64,000 nt of DNA from assembly GCF_016908875.1 (NCBI RefSeq), contig NZ_JAFBES010000004.1:186001-250000 (forward strand), written 5' to 3'. The translations under genes and the position numbers were made by a program. Source of the stretch: Bacillus ectoiniformans (lineage in GTDB: Bacteria; Bacillota; Bacilli; Bacillales; Domibacillaceae). The notes below the pieces were generated by a model that did no database searches, had not been told where the DNA came from, and was given only the letters and a program-made list of their open reading frames with translations. Below are positions 49,093 to 58,700 of this stretch, in pieces (the first letter of the stretch is position 1; every line of letters begins with the position of its first letter).

Positions 49093-50235
49093 ATGAAAAT
49101 TGTGATTGTCGACGATAATAAAGTGAATATTTTTGTCATTGAAAAAGTATTAAAGCAAGCTGGTTATGAGGATTGTGTGTCACTTTCATCTGCTTCAGAA
49201 TTGTTTGATTACTTAAGGCTAGATTCTGAGCCAGTAATCACCCCTGATGTAGACTTAATTCTGCTCGATATCATGATGCCGATAACGGATGGAATCGAAG
49301 CCTGCCGCAAGATCCGAACCTATGATCATTTAAAAGATATTCCGATTATTTTTATTACAGCGCTTGAAGATAATAAGAAGCTGGCAGAAGCATTAGATGC
49401 CGGCGGTCTTGATTACATAACAAAGCCGATCAATAAAACGGAATTGATCGCCCGAATCGGGGTGGCGCTGCGCCTTAAAAAAGAACGGGATTGGCATATT
49501 GAACAAGAGAAAAAGTTAATGAATGAATTAGACTTGGCGATGCAAATTCAGAGAAGTCTTCTAAATCCGCCAGTACAAGATAAAAATATCTCTATTCAAG
49601 TATCACATTTACCGTCTAATAAGCTGGCTGGTGATTTATATTATTGGCACAAGTTCGAGGATGGAAGTTACGGGATTATTTTGCTGGATATGATGGGCCA
49701 CGGCATTTCATCTTCTCTAGTATGCATGTACATTTCCTCTGTTCTTCGAGATTCGATTAACAAAACGAGAGATCCTAAGCTCGTGATGGAAGAATTGAAC
49801 AGATATATGCTGCTCTTGTCCAACAAACATAACTACCCGGATTATTATTTTACCGCTATTTACACCATTATTGATCCTGCCAACAAAACCGTGGAATTCG
49901 TCAATGCAGGTCATCCTTCCGGCTATATGCTTGTCGACAATGAAGAGTGTGTAGAAATGCAAAGAAACAGCTGTGCTATCGGATTTTTTGAGGAAATGAG
50001 AATTGAAACAACGAAAATTACGTATCAAGACCATGTCCAGCTGCTGCTGTTTACAGATGGCGTTTATGAAATCAACCGAAAAGACGAAGATCAAATGTTA
50101 GATAAATTAAAGAGCATTGCATCTAATAAATGGACGAGCCAAATCATTTCCCCGATTAACTTTATTTTGTCAGAAGAACAGACTGCTCAGCAAAATGATG
50201 ATATCTGTATTATGATGATACAGGTTCAAGCGTAA
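49093..50235 (+). CDS. rsbY: REC-PP2C phosphatase, RsbY-like sigma-B activator
   Basis: 380 residues from the ATG at 49093. Receiver domain (1-125): VDDNKVN, phospho-acceptor Asp in LLDIMMPITDG, Lys in ITKPIN. After a short coiled linker comes a SpoIIE/RsbU-type PP2C phosphatase (about 160-380): LAGDLYYW, LLDMMGHGISSSL, NAGHPSGY, LLFTDGVYE, with the metal Asp residues present. In B. cereus RsbY is phosphorylated by RsbK and dephosphorylates the anti-anti-sigma factor RsbV. There is no ribosome binding site before the ATG because the tnpB element starts ~5 bp upstream. An ATG inside the element (48997) is in frame and would add 32 residues. Confidence 0.82.
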   Translation: MKIVIVDDNKVNIFVIEKVLKQAGYEDCVSLSSASELFDYLRLDSEPVITPDVDLILLDIMMPITDGIEACRKIRTYDHLKDIPIIFITALEDNKKLAEALDAGGLDYITKPINKTELIARIGVALRLKKERDWHIEQEKKLMNELDLAMQIQRSLLNPPVQDKNISIQVSHLPSNKLAGDLYYWHKFEDGSYGIILLDMMGHGISSSLVCMYISSVLRDSINKTRDPKLVMEELNRYMLLLSNKHNYPDYYFTAIYTIIDPANKTVEFVNAGHPSGYMLVDNEECVEMQRNSCAIGFFEEMRIETTKITYQDHVQLLLFTDGVYEINRKDEDQMLDKLKSIASNKWTSQIISPINFILSEEQTAQQNDDICIMMIQVQA

Positions 50236-50268
50236 AAAATCGTGTCGCACTTCGTTCTAAAATAAGTT

Positions 50269-50299
50269 ATAGGCCAAATCGTATTATGATTTGGCCTAT
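50269..50299 (+). terminator. Terminator of the rsbY-like gene
   Basis: ATAGGCCAAATC/GATTTGGCCTAT, perfect 12-bp stem with 7-nt loop. Confidence 0.85.
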
Positions 50300-50410
50300 T
50301 GTTATTAACAGCCAAGCTTTGTAAATATCTAAAAAAACATTTGTAATTTTATGTTAAAATCAAACTAATGATTCGACGTGTTTTAATCGTTTTAATATGG
50401 AGGTAATCAA

Positions 50411-50548
50411 ATGAACAAACCTGTATTAAGAGACGTAAAAACCATCCTCGGCTTCATCACTTCTTTCTTATTAGCAATCAGTGGTATTCGTTGTCTTTTC
50501 TTTTATACTAACCTTTTTAAGTGTAAGAAGAGCAGACCTAGTGTATAG
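50411..50548 (+). CDS. 45-residue protein with one membrane helix
   Basis: Starts MNKPVLRDVKTILGFITSFL and ends KKSRPSV; GGAGGT lies 7 nt before the ATG. One hydrophobic segment (about 12-33) is followed by a Cys/Lys-rich end. The start looks like that of a longer small membrane protein family, and the abrupt basic tail could be the result of a frameshift. Unknown. Confidence 0.45.
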   Translation: MNKPVLRDVKTILGFITSFLLAISGIRCLFFYTNLFKCKKSRPSV

Positions 50549-50608
50549 AGAAAATAGTAATTAGAACCGTTGAATAAGAAATTCAATCTATTATAATGGG
50601 GAAATTTA

Positions 50609-50872
50609 ATGAATAAAAAATTAACTGATATTTCAGTCGTCTTTTTGGGAATATGTATTGTTTTAAGCTCTTGGCTTATTTCTAAATCATTAGCTGAAAA
50701 TAACACCCAAAATGATTTTATTGAGCAAGACAGGTATGAATTTCTTATACCAAATGATCAAAACATAATCATATTCGATAGAGAAACGGGTGAGTATTGG
50801 CGAAAATTTATTGCACCTAACGAGGGACCGACAGAATGGGAAAAGCAAGAATCTCCTATTACAACCAAATAA
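50609..50872 (+). CDS. 87-residue membrane-anchored protein
   Basis: MNKKLTDISVVFLGICIVLSSWLI is a signal anchor; the outer part contains IIIFDRETGEYWRKFIAPNEGPTEWEKQ, a conserved-looking FDRxTGxYWRKF..PNEGPTEW segment. AATGGGGAAA precedes the ATG and two terminators follow. No function known. It lies between the rsbY- and rsbM-like genes, transcribed toward the latter. Confidence 0.6.
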   Translation: MNKKLTDISVVFLGICIVLSSWLISKSLAENNTQNDFIEQDRYEFLIPNDQNIIIFDRETGEYWRKFIAPNEGPTEWEKQESPITTK

Positions 50873-50873
50873 A

Positions 50874-50905
50874 AATCTTAGACATATATGCATTTGTCTA
50901 AGATT
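50874..50905. terminator. Hairpin after the 87-residue gene
   Basis: AATCTTAGACA/TGTCTAAGATT, perfect 11-bp stem starting 2 nt after the stop. Confidence 0.7.
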
Positions 50906-50921
50906 CTGCCTACAAAAAATC

Positions 50922-50953
50922 AGCTCAGAGCTAGTAACTCTGAGCTTTTTTGC
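50922..50953. terminator. Bidirectional terminator
   Basis: AGCTCAGAG/CTCTGAGCT with 7-nt loop and T-runs on both strands; serves the rightward small gene and the leftward rsbK-rsbM operon. Confidence 0.85.
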
Positions 50954-51025
50954 ACTAAAAGATTTAACCTATGCTACTTTCATATTCTACTAATAACAGA
51001 CCTAACCTTCCTTTAATTGACGCAC

Positions 51026-51871
51026 CTATTTTTTACGATAGATTTTTTGAAATCCGCAAAATTCCTCATATGCTTCTCCGTATTTGGAAAAACGCAGAGA
51101 TTCCTTAATGCCAAGTCCTAAAAATCCTCCATCTGTTAAACTCGAATAAAACAGGTCATGAACTTTGTTTTGGAGCGGGACAGTGAAGTAGATTAACACG
51201 TTTCGGCATAAAATTACGTGAAATTCATTAAACGACTGATCCGTCACTAAGTTATGCTGGGCGAAGTGTATTTTTTTCAGTAAGGCTGGATCTAAATAGG
51301 CAAAGTGCTCATCTGTTGTGTAGTATTCAGATAAAGAGTGCTTTCCGCCTGCTAAGAAATAATTCTTTGTGTAATCCTTCATTTTACTTATTGGAAAAAC
51401 ACCTTGCTTCGCCACATTCAAAACCGCTTCATTCATGTCTGTCGCATATATTCTAGCTTTATGAAATAATCCTTCTTCCTGAAGAAGAATGGCCATCGAG
51501 TACACTTCTTCTCCAGACGAACAGCCTGCATGCCAGATTCTGATTTCATCTAATTCAGCAAGCACCGGAATCACGTTCTCTCTAAAGGAATGAAAGAACG
51601 CAGGATCTCGATACATTTCTGTGACATTGATGGAAAAATCATTTAGGACTTTCTCAAGAAAAGCCGGTTCATTTATGACCTTTTCTAATAACCTAGTCAC
51701 CGATGGGAGCTTTTCCACTTTCATCCGGTGCTGCACTCTTCTCGTAATGGAAGAGCGCATGTATTGACGAAAATCAAATCCGGATAAACGGTAAATCCCC
51801 TGGAGCAATAAATCAATTTCTAAATCTACTTTCGGGTCTTTTTCATCCTCATGTAATTCTTCATTAAACAT
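51026..51871 (-). CDS. rsbM: CheR-type methyltransferase, RsbM-like
   Basis: 281 residues from the ATG at 51871 (GAGG 8 nt upstream); a GTG five codons earlier is possible. N-terminal helical CheR domain (DFRQYMRSSITRRVQHRM), then the SAM-binding fold: IWHAGCSSGEEVYSMAILL, IYATDMNEAVLN, HVILCRNVLIYF. No chemotaxis receptor genes are near. The gene starts 15 nt after the hybrid kinase stop. In B. cereus RsbM methylates RsbK and dampens sigma-B activation; the same pairing is inferred here from content and operon order. Confidence 0.85.
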   Translation of the reverse strand: MFNEELHEDEKDPKVDLEIDLLLQGIYRLSGFDFRQYMRSSITRRVQHRMKVEKLPSVTRLLEKVINEPAFLEKVLNDFSINVTEMYRDPAFFHSFRENVIPVLAELDEIRIWHAGCSSGEEVYSMAILLQEEGLFHKARIYATDMNEAVLNVAKQGVFPISKMKDYTKNYFLAGGKHSLSEYYTTDEHFAYLDPALLKKIHFAQHNLVTDQSFNEFHVILCRNVLIYFTVPLQNKVHDLFYSSLTDGGFLGLGIKESLRFSKYGEAYEEFCGFQKIYRKK

Positions 51872-51886
51872 TTCTTCGATCCTCAC

Positions 51887-54580
51887 TTACTCTGATAGCC
51901 ATACTCTCATGACGGAAAGGAGCTGATCCATTTTCAGCGGCTTGCTGACATAATCGGATGCCCCTGCTGCTAAACATTCTTCCCGGTCTTTTTTCATGGC
52001 TTTCGCCGTTAAAGCAATAATCGGCGTTTCTGTTAAATGATATTCTTCCCTAAGCCTGCGCATCGTTTCATATCCATCCATCTCTGGCATCATAATATCC
52101 ATTAATATAATGTCTGGCACTTCGTTATTCTCCAATTGCTTCAAGCATTCCATACCATTAATAGCCGTTTGTACATTCATTCCTTGATGCGTCAGCGCTT
52201 TTTCTAACCCGTAAATGTTGCGGTAGTCATCGTCGACAATTAATACGCTTTTGCCTTTAAAAGGACCATTCTTATCACTTTCAACCGGCAGAGCTTCTTC
52301 TTCAGATAATTCGACTGGAATTTCCGGCTCTGCTGCAATCATTTCTTTAGCAGCCGCTGCTTCTGCCATGGCTTTGTCTACATCAAACGCTTCTTCTAAA
52401 TGAGGAATAGTGAGTGTAAACGTGCTTCCTTTTCCTACTTCACTGTGGAGAGTAATAGTTCCATTTAGCAATTTAACAAACTCACTGCAGATGGACAATC
52501 CAAGTCCCGTGCCGCCAAACTTTCTGACAGTTGCTCCTTCCCCTTGCTGGAACGCTTCAAAAATTAACTCGTGCTTCTCTTTTGGAATACCTATTCCTGT
52601 ATCGCTAATCTTAATTTCAATCGCTTTGTTCATTTGATTCGAATTTTGAATAGTAACCGCCACTTTACCTTTTTCCGTAAATTTAAAAGCATTGGAAAGC
52701 AGATTTTTTAAGATTTGATTCAGACGTTTTTCATCCGTTTGAATGACGTCAATCAATTGCGGGTCTGCTGATACTTCTAATTCAATGCCATTCTTCTCAG
52801 CTACATGGGAGAAATGACGCTCAATATAAAGTGGAATCTCGTGAACGAATACTTCATCTAAAATAATATCTAATTTCCCTGCTTCCACTTTAGAGAGATC
52901 TAAAATTTCATTGATTAAATTAAGCAAATCCTGCCCCGATGAATGAATTACTTTAGCAAACTCTTTTTGCTCTTCGGTTAAATTCTCATCTGAATTCTCT
53001 TCTAGCATCTCCGATAGAATCAAAATACTGTTTAGCGGAGTTCGCAGTTCATGAGACATATTTGCCAAAAACTCAGACTTATAAGCAGAGCTTTTTTCTA
53101 AAAGATTCGCTTTTTCTTCTATATCACTTTTAGCTTTCAGCAATTCGGCAGATTTTTCTTCTGCTTCATGATTCCGATTTTCCAATTGCTCATTAATCAT
53201 TTGCAGTTCTTCGGATTGCATTTGCAGTTCTTCTGACTGTGTCTGTAATTCTTCTGACTGAGCTTGCAGCTCTTCGGTCATCGCTTGAGACTCGCTTAGC
53301 AGCTTTTCGATCTCCATTTTGCCCAATACTCCATTGATCGTCATACCGACAGACTGCGTCACTTCTTGTACAAATTGCTGCTGCAGAACTGTATATTCAT
53401 TGAGACTCGCAAGCTCGATTACGCCGATCACTTCGTTTTCAAATAGAAGCGGGGCAATCATAATACTCTTCGCTTGTCCATCCTTAATTAGACCAGAAGA
53501 AATCACATTAAATTCATTTTTATTTTCAATGACAATCATTCGTTTTTCTAAAGCCGCCTGGCCGATCAAACCTTCGCCAAGTCTAAATGATTCCTTCCCA
53601 ATAGATGAGTCGGCATATGCTCCTCTTTTTACATACTCATCCATGTTTAACGCTTCTTGAATATACATAACCCCATAAGTCGAATTAGTCAAACGGGCGA
53701 GTTCTGCAATAAATGTATTAGAAAGCACATCAATATAAGCTATACCTTGATTTTTATTTAATACTTCATTCGTGCTCTCCTGCAGCCAGTTACGGTCTTC
53801 CATCACCTGCAGCATTCGATTCGTTTCTTCTGCCAGATCTTTAATTTCATCGTTAGACTTCACTTCAATTCGTTTCGATAAATCTCCGCCAGACGTGATA
53901 TTTCTAATACGATTAGTAACGTCGCCAACCGTTCTAATAATTGAGTTTGATACACCTAAAGCCATTGCTACCGCTATAATAAATGCCAATAATACAGAAA
54001 TATACATAATTCTTGAGACCAAATTATTTTGCTCATTTAGCTGCTCCGCACGGGAATGAGTATAATCAATTTCAATCGTTCTAAAATCATTTAGCTGACT
54101 GCGGATGTTGGCAATTTGTCTTCTGCCCTCATCCACTTTAAACATTTCGTTAATGGCTGATTCCTGATTCCTCTTCTTGAACTCTATTTTTGGATCTCCG
54201 GTCGTTTCAACCCACTCTTTAATGCGTGTATGAATACTCTCGATCCGTTTAACTTGAGAAGGATTGTCGCCTACTAAGGTGGATAAGCTAGCTAAATTAG
54301 TTCTCCAGCCAATTTCTGCCTGTTCATATGTTTCTAGATATTGCTCATCACCAGTAATTAAATAAGCTCTCTGACTAGCCACCATATCAAGCACATGTTT
54401 TTCTACTTCATTCGTTTCTTGAAGCACATTAATGTCATGATCTATAATAAAATTACGTTCTTTTTGCATATCACTCACTTGGTGATTAATTAACACAACA
54501 ATCAATATGAGACTGCAAATGATAATCGCGTAGCCAGCAATAATCTTAGAACGAATCCCTATTCTCCTGCTTGTCTCCAT
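51887..54580 (-). CDS. rsbK: CHASE3-GAF hybrid histidine kinase, RsbK-like
   Basis: 897 residues. Membrane helix (~12-30), CHASE3-like helical sensor (~40-185), second helix (~188-208), HAMP (~210-265), GAF (~280-420), a coiled coil built of five SEELQxQ heptads (~425-465), HisKA with His in NMSHELRTPLNS, HATPase (N box LKNLLSNAFKFT, G1 DTGIGIP, G2 GTGLGLSI), and a C-terminal receiver (VDDDYRN, MDIMMPEMDG, SKPL). Domain order and length match RsbK of B. cereus, and the CheR and REC-PP2C genes next to it complete the RsbKMY set. It should sense stress and phosphorylate the REC-PP2C phosphatase. Confidence 0.87.
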   Translation of the reverse strand: METSRRIGIRSKIIAGYAIIICSLILIVVLINHQVSDMQKERNFIIDHDINVLQETNEVEKHVLDMVASQRAYLITGDEQYLETYEQAEIGWRTNLASLSTLVGDNPSQVKRIESIHTRIKEWVETTGDPKIEFKKRNQESAINEMFKVDEGRRQIANIRSQLNDFRTIEIDYTHSRAEQLNEQNNLVSRIMYISVLLAFIIAVAMALGVSNSIIRTVGDVTNRIRNITSGGDLSKRIEVKSNDEIKDLAEETNRMLQVMEDRNWLQESTNEVLNKNQGIAYIDVLSNTFIAELARLTNSTYGVMYIQEALNMDEYVKRGAYADSSIGKESFRLGEGLIGQAALEKRMIVIENKNEFNVISSGLIKDGQAKSIMIAPLLFENEVIGVIELASLNEYTVLQQQFVQEVTQSVGMTINGVLGKMEIEKLLSESQAMTEELQAQSEELQTQSEELQMQSEELQMINEQLENRNHEAEEKSAELLKAKSDIEEKANLLEKSSAYKSEFLANMSHELRTPLNSILILSEMLEENSDENLTEEQKEFAKVIHSSGQDLLNLINEILDLSKVEAGKLDIILDEVFVHEIPLYIERHFSHVAEKNGIELEVSADPQLIDVIQTDEKRLNQILKNLLSNAFKFTEKGKVAVTIQNSNQMNKAIEIKISDTGIGIPKEKHELIFEAFQQGEGATVRKFGGTGLGLSICSEFVKLLNGTITLHSEVGKGSTFTLTIPHLEEAFDVDKAMAEAAAAKEMIAAEPEIPVELSEEEALPVESDKNGPFKGKSVLIVDDDYRNIYGLEKALTHQGMNVQTAINGMECLKQLENNEVPDIILMDIMMPEMDGYETMRRLREEYHLTETPIIALTAKAMKKDREECLAAGASDYVSKPLKMDQLLSVMRVWLSE

Positions 54581-54730
54581 CGCTTCTCTACTCTTCCCTT
54601 CTTCGCTTTTCTATCTTTCATTATATAACAAAAAGCAAAGAAAGACGCATTTTATTTATACAAACCCTTTACAAGTATTGACCAATCATTATAATTTTTA
54701 TGAAAATTCGACACTTTTCGTCAACACCTA

Positions 54731-54762
54731 AAAAAACTGCCGGGACATCTCCGGCAGTTTTT
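54731..54762. terminator. Terminator of yjzC
   Basis: AAAAAACTGCCGG/CCGGCAGTTTTT with 7-nt loop, just below the yjzC stop. Confidence 0.9.
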
Positions 54763-54768
54763 CGTGAA

Positions 54769-54948
54769 TTAAGGTTTACGCTGATGCATCCAAACACGAT
54801 TTTGATTAGTCGTCGCAGGAAACTCATCTCCCGCTTCAAGTTTAATCTTTTGCGGATTGTTCACTGTACTTCCCGTCTCGCCAATTTCCACATAAAACCC
54901 GTTATTCGGCGCCTTTTGCCCAGGCTTAAACTGATGATTTTGCCCCAT
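54769..54948 (-). CDS. yjzC: YjzC family protein
   Basis: 59 residues: MGQNHQFKPGQKAPNNGFY.., GETGSTVNNPQKIKLEAGD, ending NRVWMHQRKP. This pattern is that of the conserved Bacillus YjzC protein. AAAAGGAGTGAG lies 4-8 nt upstream of the ATG at 54948; the longer open frame above has no ribosome binding site. Function unknown. Confidence 0.85.
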   Translation of the reverse strand: MGQNHQFKPGQKAPNNGFYVEIGETGSTVNNPQKIKLEAGDEFPATTNQNRVWMHQRKP

Positions 54949-55162
54949 CGATCTCACTCCTTTTAAGTAAATAGGAACATCATTAGCTTTTCCGAATACG
55001 CGTGGATTTATTATGACAAAATATATACTATAACTGTTCTGAAAACGAAAATTTCCCGGGAAAGTGTCGAAATTAGGTGGTGGCATAGAAAATAACCTGA
55101 ACTGTGAAAAAAGTAAACAAAGACCTCTGTTTAGCTCACTTCACAGACAGGTATCTTGAGCA

Positions 55163-55429
55163 CTATCCTGGTATTTCTCTTAAACGATCGGTAATTTCCA
55201 TAAACCATTCTTTTTGATTTAAATCGACCGCCAGCCTCGCAAGTTCAAGTAAATCTTCAGTGTTTAATTCATCTTCTAAAGCCACTAATCGATGATAGCT
55301 GTACTTATGCTTTCCATCTGGCTTGCCATTTTCAATGACGTACACAATCGCTCCATGATAACTTGCCTCTAACACAAAGCCCACCGCATTTTTGCTTTTA
55401 ATTTTCACCCATACCCCAGGTTTAATCAT
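55163..55429 (-). CDS. Small protein with IDEAL-like C-terminus
   Basis: 88 residues from the ATG at 55429 (GGGGGAA upstream). The first half, PGVWVKIKSKNAVGFVLEAS..GAIVYVIENG, looks like a small beta-barrel. The second half, DLLELARLAVDLNQKEWFMEITDRL, resembles the IDEAL motif of Bacillus regulatory proteins. The combination suggests a protein-protein adaptor. No more precise role can be given. Confidence 0.55.
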   Translation of the reverse strand: MIKPGVWVKIKSKNAVGFVLEASYHGAIVYVIENGKPDGKHKYSYHRLVALEDELNTEDLLELARLAVDLNQKEWFMEITDRLREIPG

Positions 55430-55572
55430 ATCATTTCCCCCATATCCCACCTTTTTACAGGGTATTTTTCCTCCACCGGCTATGAAAAACTATGTACTTC
55501 TATACTATTCAGCGCAGCGAGTGAATGACCAAGAAATGAGGAAATTCGTTGTTGATTAATTTGGCATAAAAA

Positions 55573-55600
55573 AGAAGGGGTCAAAATTTAGACCCCTTCT
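55573..55600 (-). terminator. Terminator of the phosphorelay operon
   Basis: AGAAGGGGTC/GACCCCTTCT, perfect 10-bp stem, followed by TTTTTT on the minus strand, 107 nt below the kinase stop. Confidence 0.85.
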
Positions 55601-55707
55601 CGCTCGGTTATTTGAGATGTTCTTCCTGTAAAGGTACACTGACACCAATATAGCAGAAGAAAAATCTTTTACAAAGGAAATTCTTAACAGTCGATCCGTG
55701 TTGCTAT

Positions 55708-58700
55708 TCACTCACTATTTTTTTCTTCATAATGGACATCTGGGAAATGCACTGTTCCCTGATCTGATTCTTGATTAATAAAGTTTGCTAATACTCTCGA
55801 TAATTGCTCTGGAGGGTACGGTTTGGTTAAATACTTTTCAATATTGTACTGTTGGACTTTTTCATCTGACCGATCAAGTGCTGATGAAATAATAATCGGA
55901 ATATGCTTCGTATGTTCGTTTTCTTTCAGCTTCTCTACTAAGTCCCAGCCATTTATGTCTTCTCCTAGCATAATATCGATGATTAGCCCTACCACATTTA
56001 ATCTTGTCGCATCTTCAAAAGCTTGCTGAGGATGCGTATGGTGTATGACCGTATACCCTTTTCCTTTTAATTCTTCTGATAAAAGAAGAGCCAGGCTCGC
56101 ATCGTCTTCAACGATCATTACATTTAAGCCTTTGTTGATGCTCATATGTTTATTGTTTTTCATTGGTTTAGTAAGGAGAGGAAGACTGAAGTAAACACTG
56201 GTTCCTTTTCCTTCAGCGGACTCAATCCAAATTTCTCCTGAATGCTTCGAGATAATTTCTTTGCTTATGGCAAGCCCCAGCCCAGTGCCTCCAATCTTTC
56301 TGCTTGAACTGTTGTCAATCCTCTTAAATTTCTGGAATAGCTTTGACAGTTCATTTTCAGGAATGCCTAGACCCTGGTCTTGAATTTTCACTTGGATATC
56401 ATCACCATTATTCTCGAGACTAACAACCACTTCTCCCCCATTAGGAGAGAATTTGATCGCATTGCCGATCAAGTTAATTAAAACCTGCACAATCCGCTCA
56501 TAGTCTGCAGAAACCTCAACATATCTTGCACCGTCAATTAACTGGATGGAGTGATTTTTTTCATGACGGAAGCGGTTGACTACGTCGATCGCTAGCTTAT
56601 CCATGTTCGTAGGTTTAAAGTAATATTGCTGCTTCCCTGTTTCCATCCTTTGCAGGTCCAGGAAATCATTAATCAGGTTTGTAAGCCTTTTTGCCTCTTT
56701 ATGAATCGTTTCAATGTACTTTTTCTGACGTTCTGGTTTTACTTGTTTATTCAATAGCAATTCAGTAAAGCCTAACACACTTGATAGCGGTGTTCGCAGC
56801 TCATGACTCACCGTACTGACAAGCTCGGACTTCATTTGATCCACTTCATGTTCTTTCGTTATATCACGATGAACCAGCACCGTACCAATCTTGTCTTCGC
56901 CAGCAAACACGCTCGTTGCATAAACCTCAATGAAATTATTCAGATCTTTCCCTAGTGAATAGCGGCATTTACGTGTTTCTCTAAATTCTTCTTCAATCGA
57001 CCGATGAAGAAAATCTTTAAGTTCACTCGTATCATTGCATTTTTCAAGCAAATAGGAAATCCATTCTTTTTTAGAGCCCATATTACTTACCGACCAATCA
57101 TTGCATTGAACCATATTGCAGAAAGCTTCGTTTACTTGAATCAGTTTTCCATCATCAGAGATAAATTGAATGCCTTCGTTCACATTATCCATAATATCCT
57201 GATTCAGCTTTCTAGCCTTTTCCACGTCCTCATGCATGAGAATTCGTTCAAAAGCAATGGACACTCGGTTCATCATTCCATTGATCTCATTTAACTCTGA
57301 TAATTGGAAGCTATGGCCTTCACGTGTAGCTGCTAAAATAGCTACAATCTCCCCTTCTTTATTACGAATAGCAGAGTAAAGATCATAGCAATAATAGACA
57401 TCTTCCGTTAAACAATTTCCATTCGCCATTTCTCTCTTAATGACAAATGATTTGTCACTTTGCAGCCTAGTCAATTTATCCTCAGAGAAGGAACTGAATA
57501 TTTTTTCTATACTGTTTGGTGCCAGTCCTTGAGATACATACAAGTTAGTCCCTGGCACAAACATAATACTTGAATCGAATTTGTGCAGTTCAAATAAATA
57601 TTGATGAATAACGGTAATAAATTCATGCTTGTCTAATGTGAAGGTTAGGGAATGGTTTAATTTATCATATTGTTCTAAATGCAATTTTGTTTCTTCTGAT
57701 TGTTCCAGCGAAGCCGCAAGCTTTTTCTGCATTTCTTTTATTTTCGTAATATTAATTCCTATCATTATATATTGATAAGGAATCCCTTTAGCATCTACAT
57801 AAGGGACAATCGTATTTTTCAGCCAAAATAATTCGCCATCTTTGGCTTTATATTGAACTTCATCCCCCCAGATCACGCCATTTTGAATTGTTTTCCACAT
57901 ATTCTCAAAGAATGAATCGGGGTGATAAGAAGATTTGATTAGCTGCTGTGTTTTCCCAATTACTTCATCTTGAGAGTATTTAGTCAGCTCACAGAACATA
58001 TCATTTACATAAGTAAGGACGCCATCTTTATCTGTTATCGCAACCACTGCTGATTTATCCAAGGCTTTGGTCATGCTGTGAACTTCTGTCAATGAATGCT
58101 GGAGCCTCTCTTGATTTTCTTCCAATTCCAACTGCTGAGCAGTCAATTCTTCATTTTGTGCTGTCAGCTCTCCCTCTTTTTCCTGAATGGATTTAGACAT
58201 GTCAATAAATGCATTTGACAGTAATCCCAGCTCATCCTTACGCTGATTTATGTCGTCTAGGTTGATGAAATTTCCTAAAGATAATGCATTCGTCGCTGCG
58301 ATCATTTTTTCTAATGGACGGATCAGGTTCAGTAATAGCAGCCAGATCGCTATGATAAAAATCAGGACCGTTAAACCGCTTCCAACAAAGGCTAGAATGG
58401 TCGTTTTTTGACCTTGATCCAGAATTTTGTGGAATAGTTCATTTAATCGAGCATCTGTTTCATTTTTAAATGAGCTGGAAAATTTGACAAAATTATTGAC
58501 CAGTTCATTTGTCCCTCCACTGGACAATGATCTTAACCCTTCATAGTCATCATTTTTCACTAAACCCACAGCTATTGGAAGTATATTATTTTTATAATTC
58601 TCGTGAAATTCAATTAAGCTATTATATAGTTCTTTTTCTTCGCTTGAAAGATCTAGCTTCTTAAATTGATTTAAATTCTTTTCGAACTTCTCCAGGTTGT

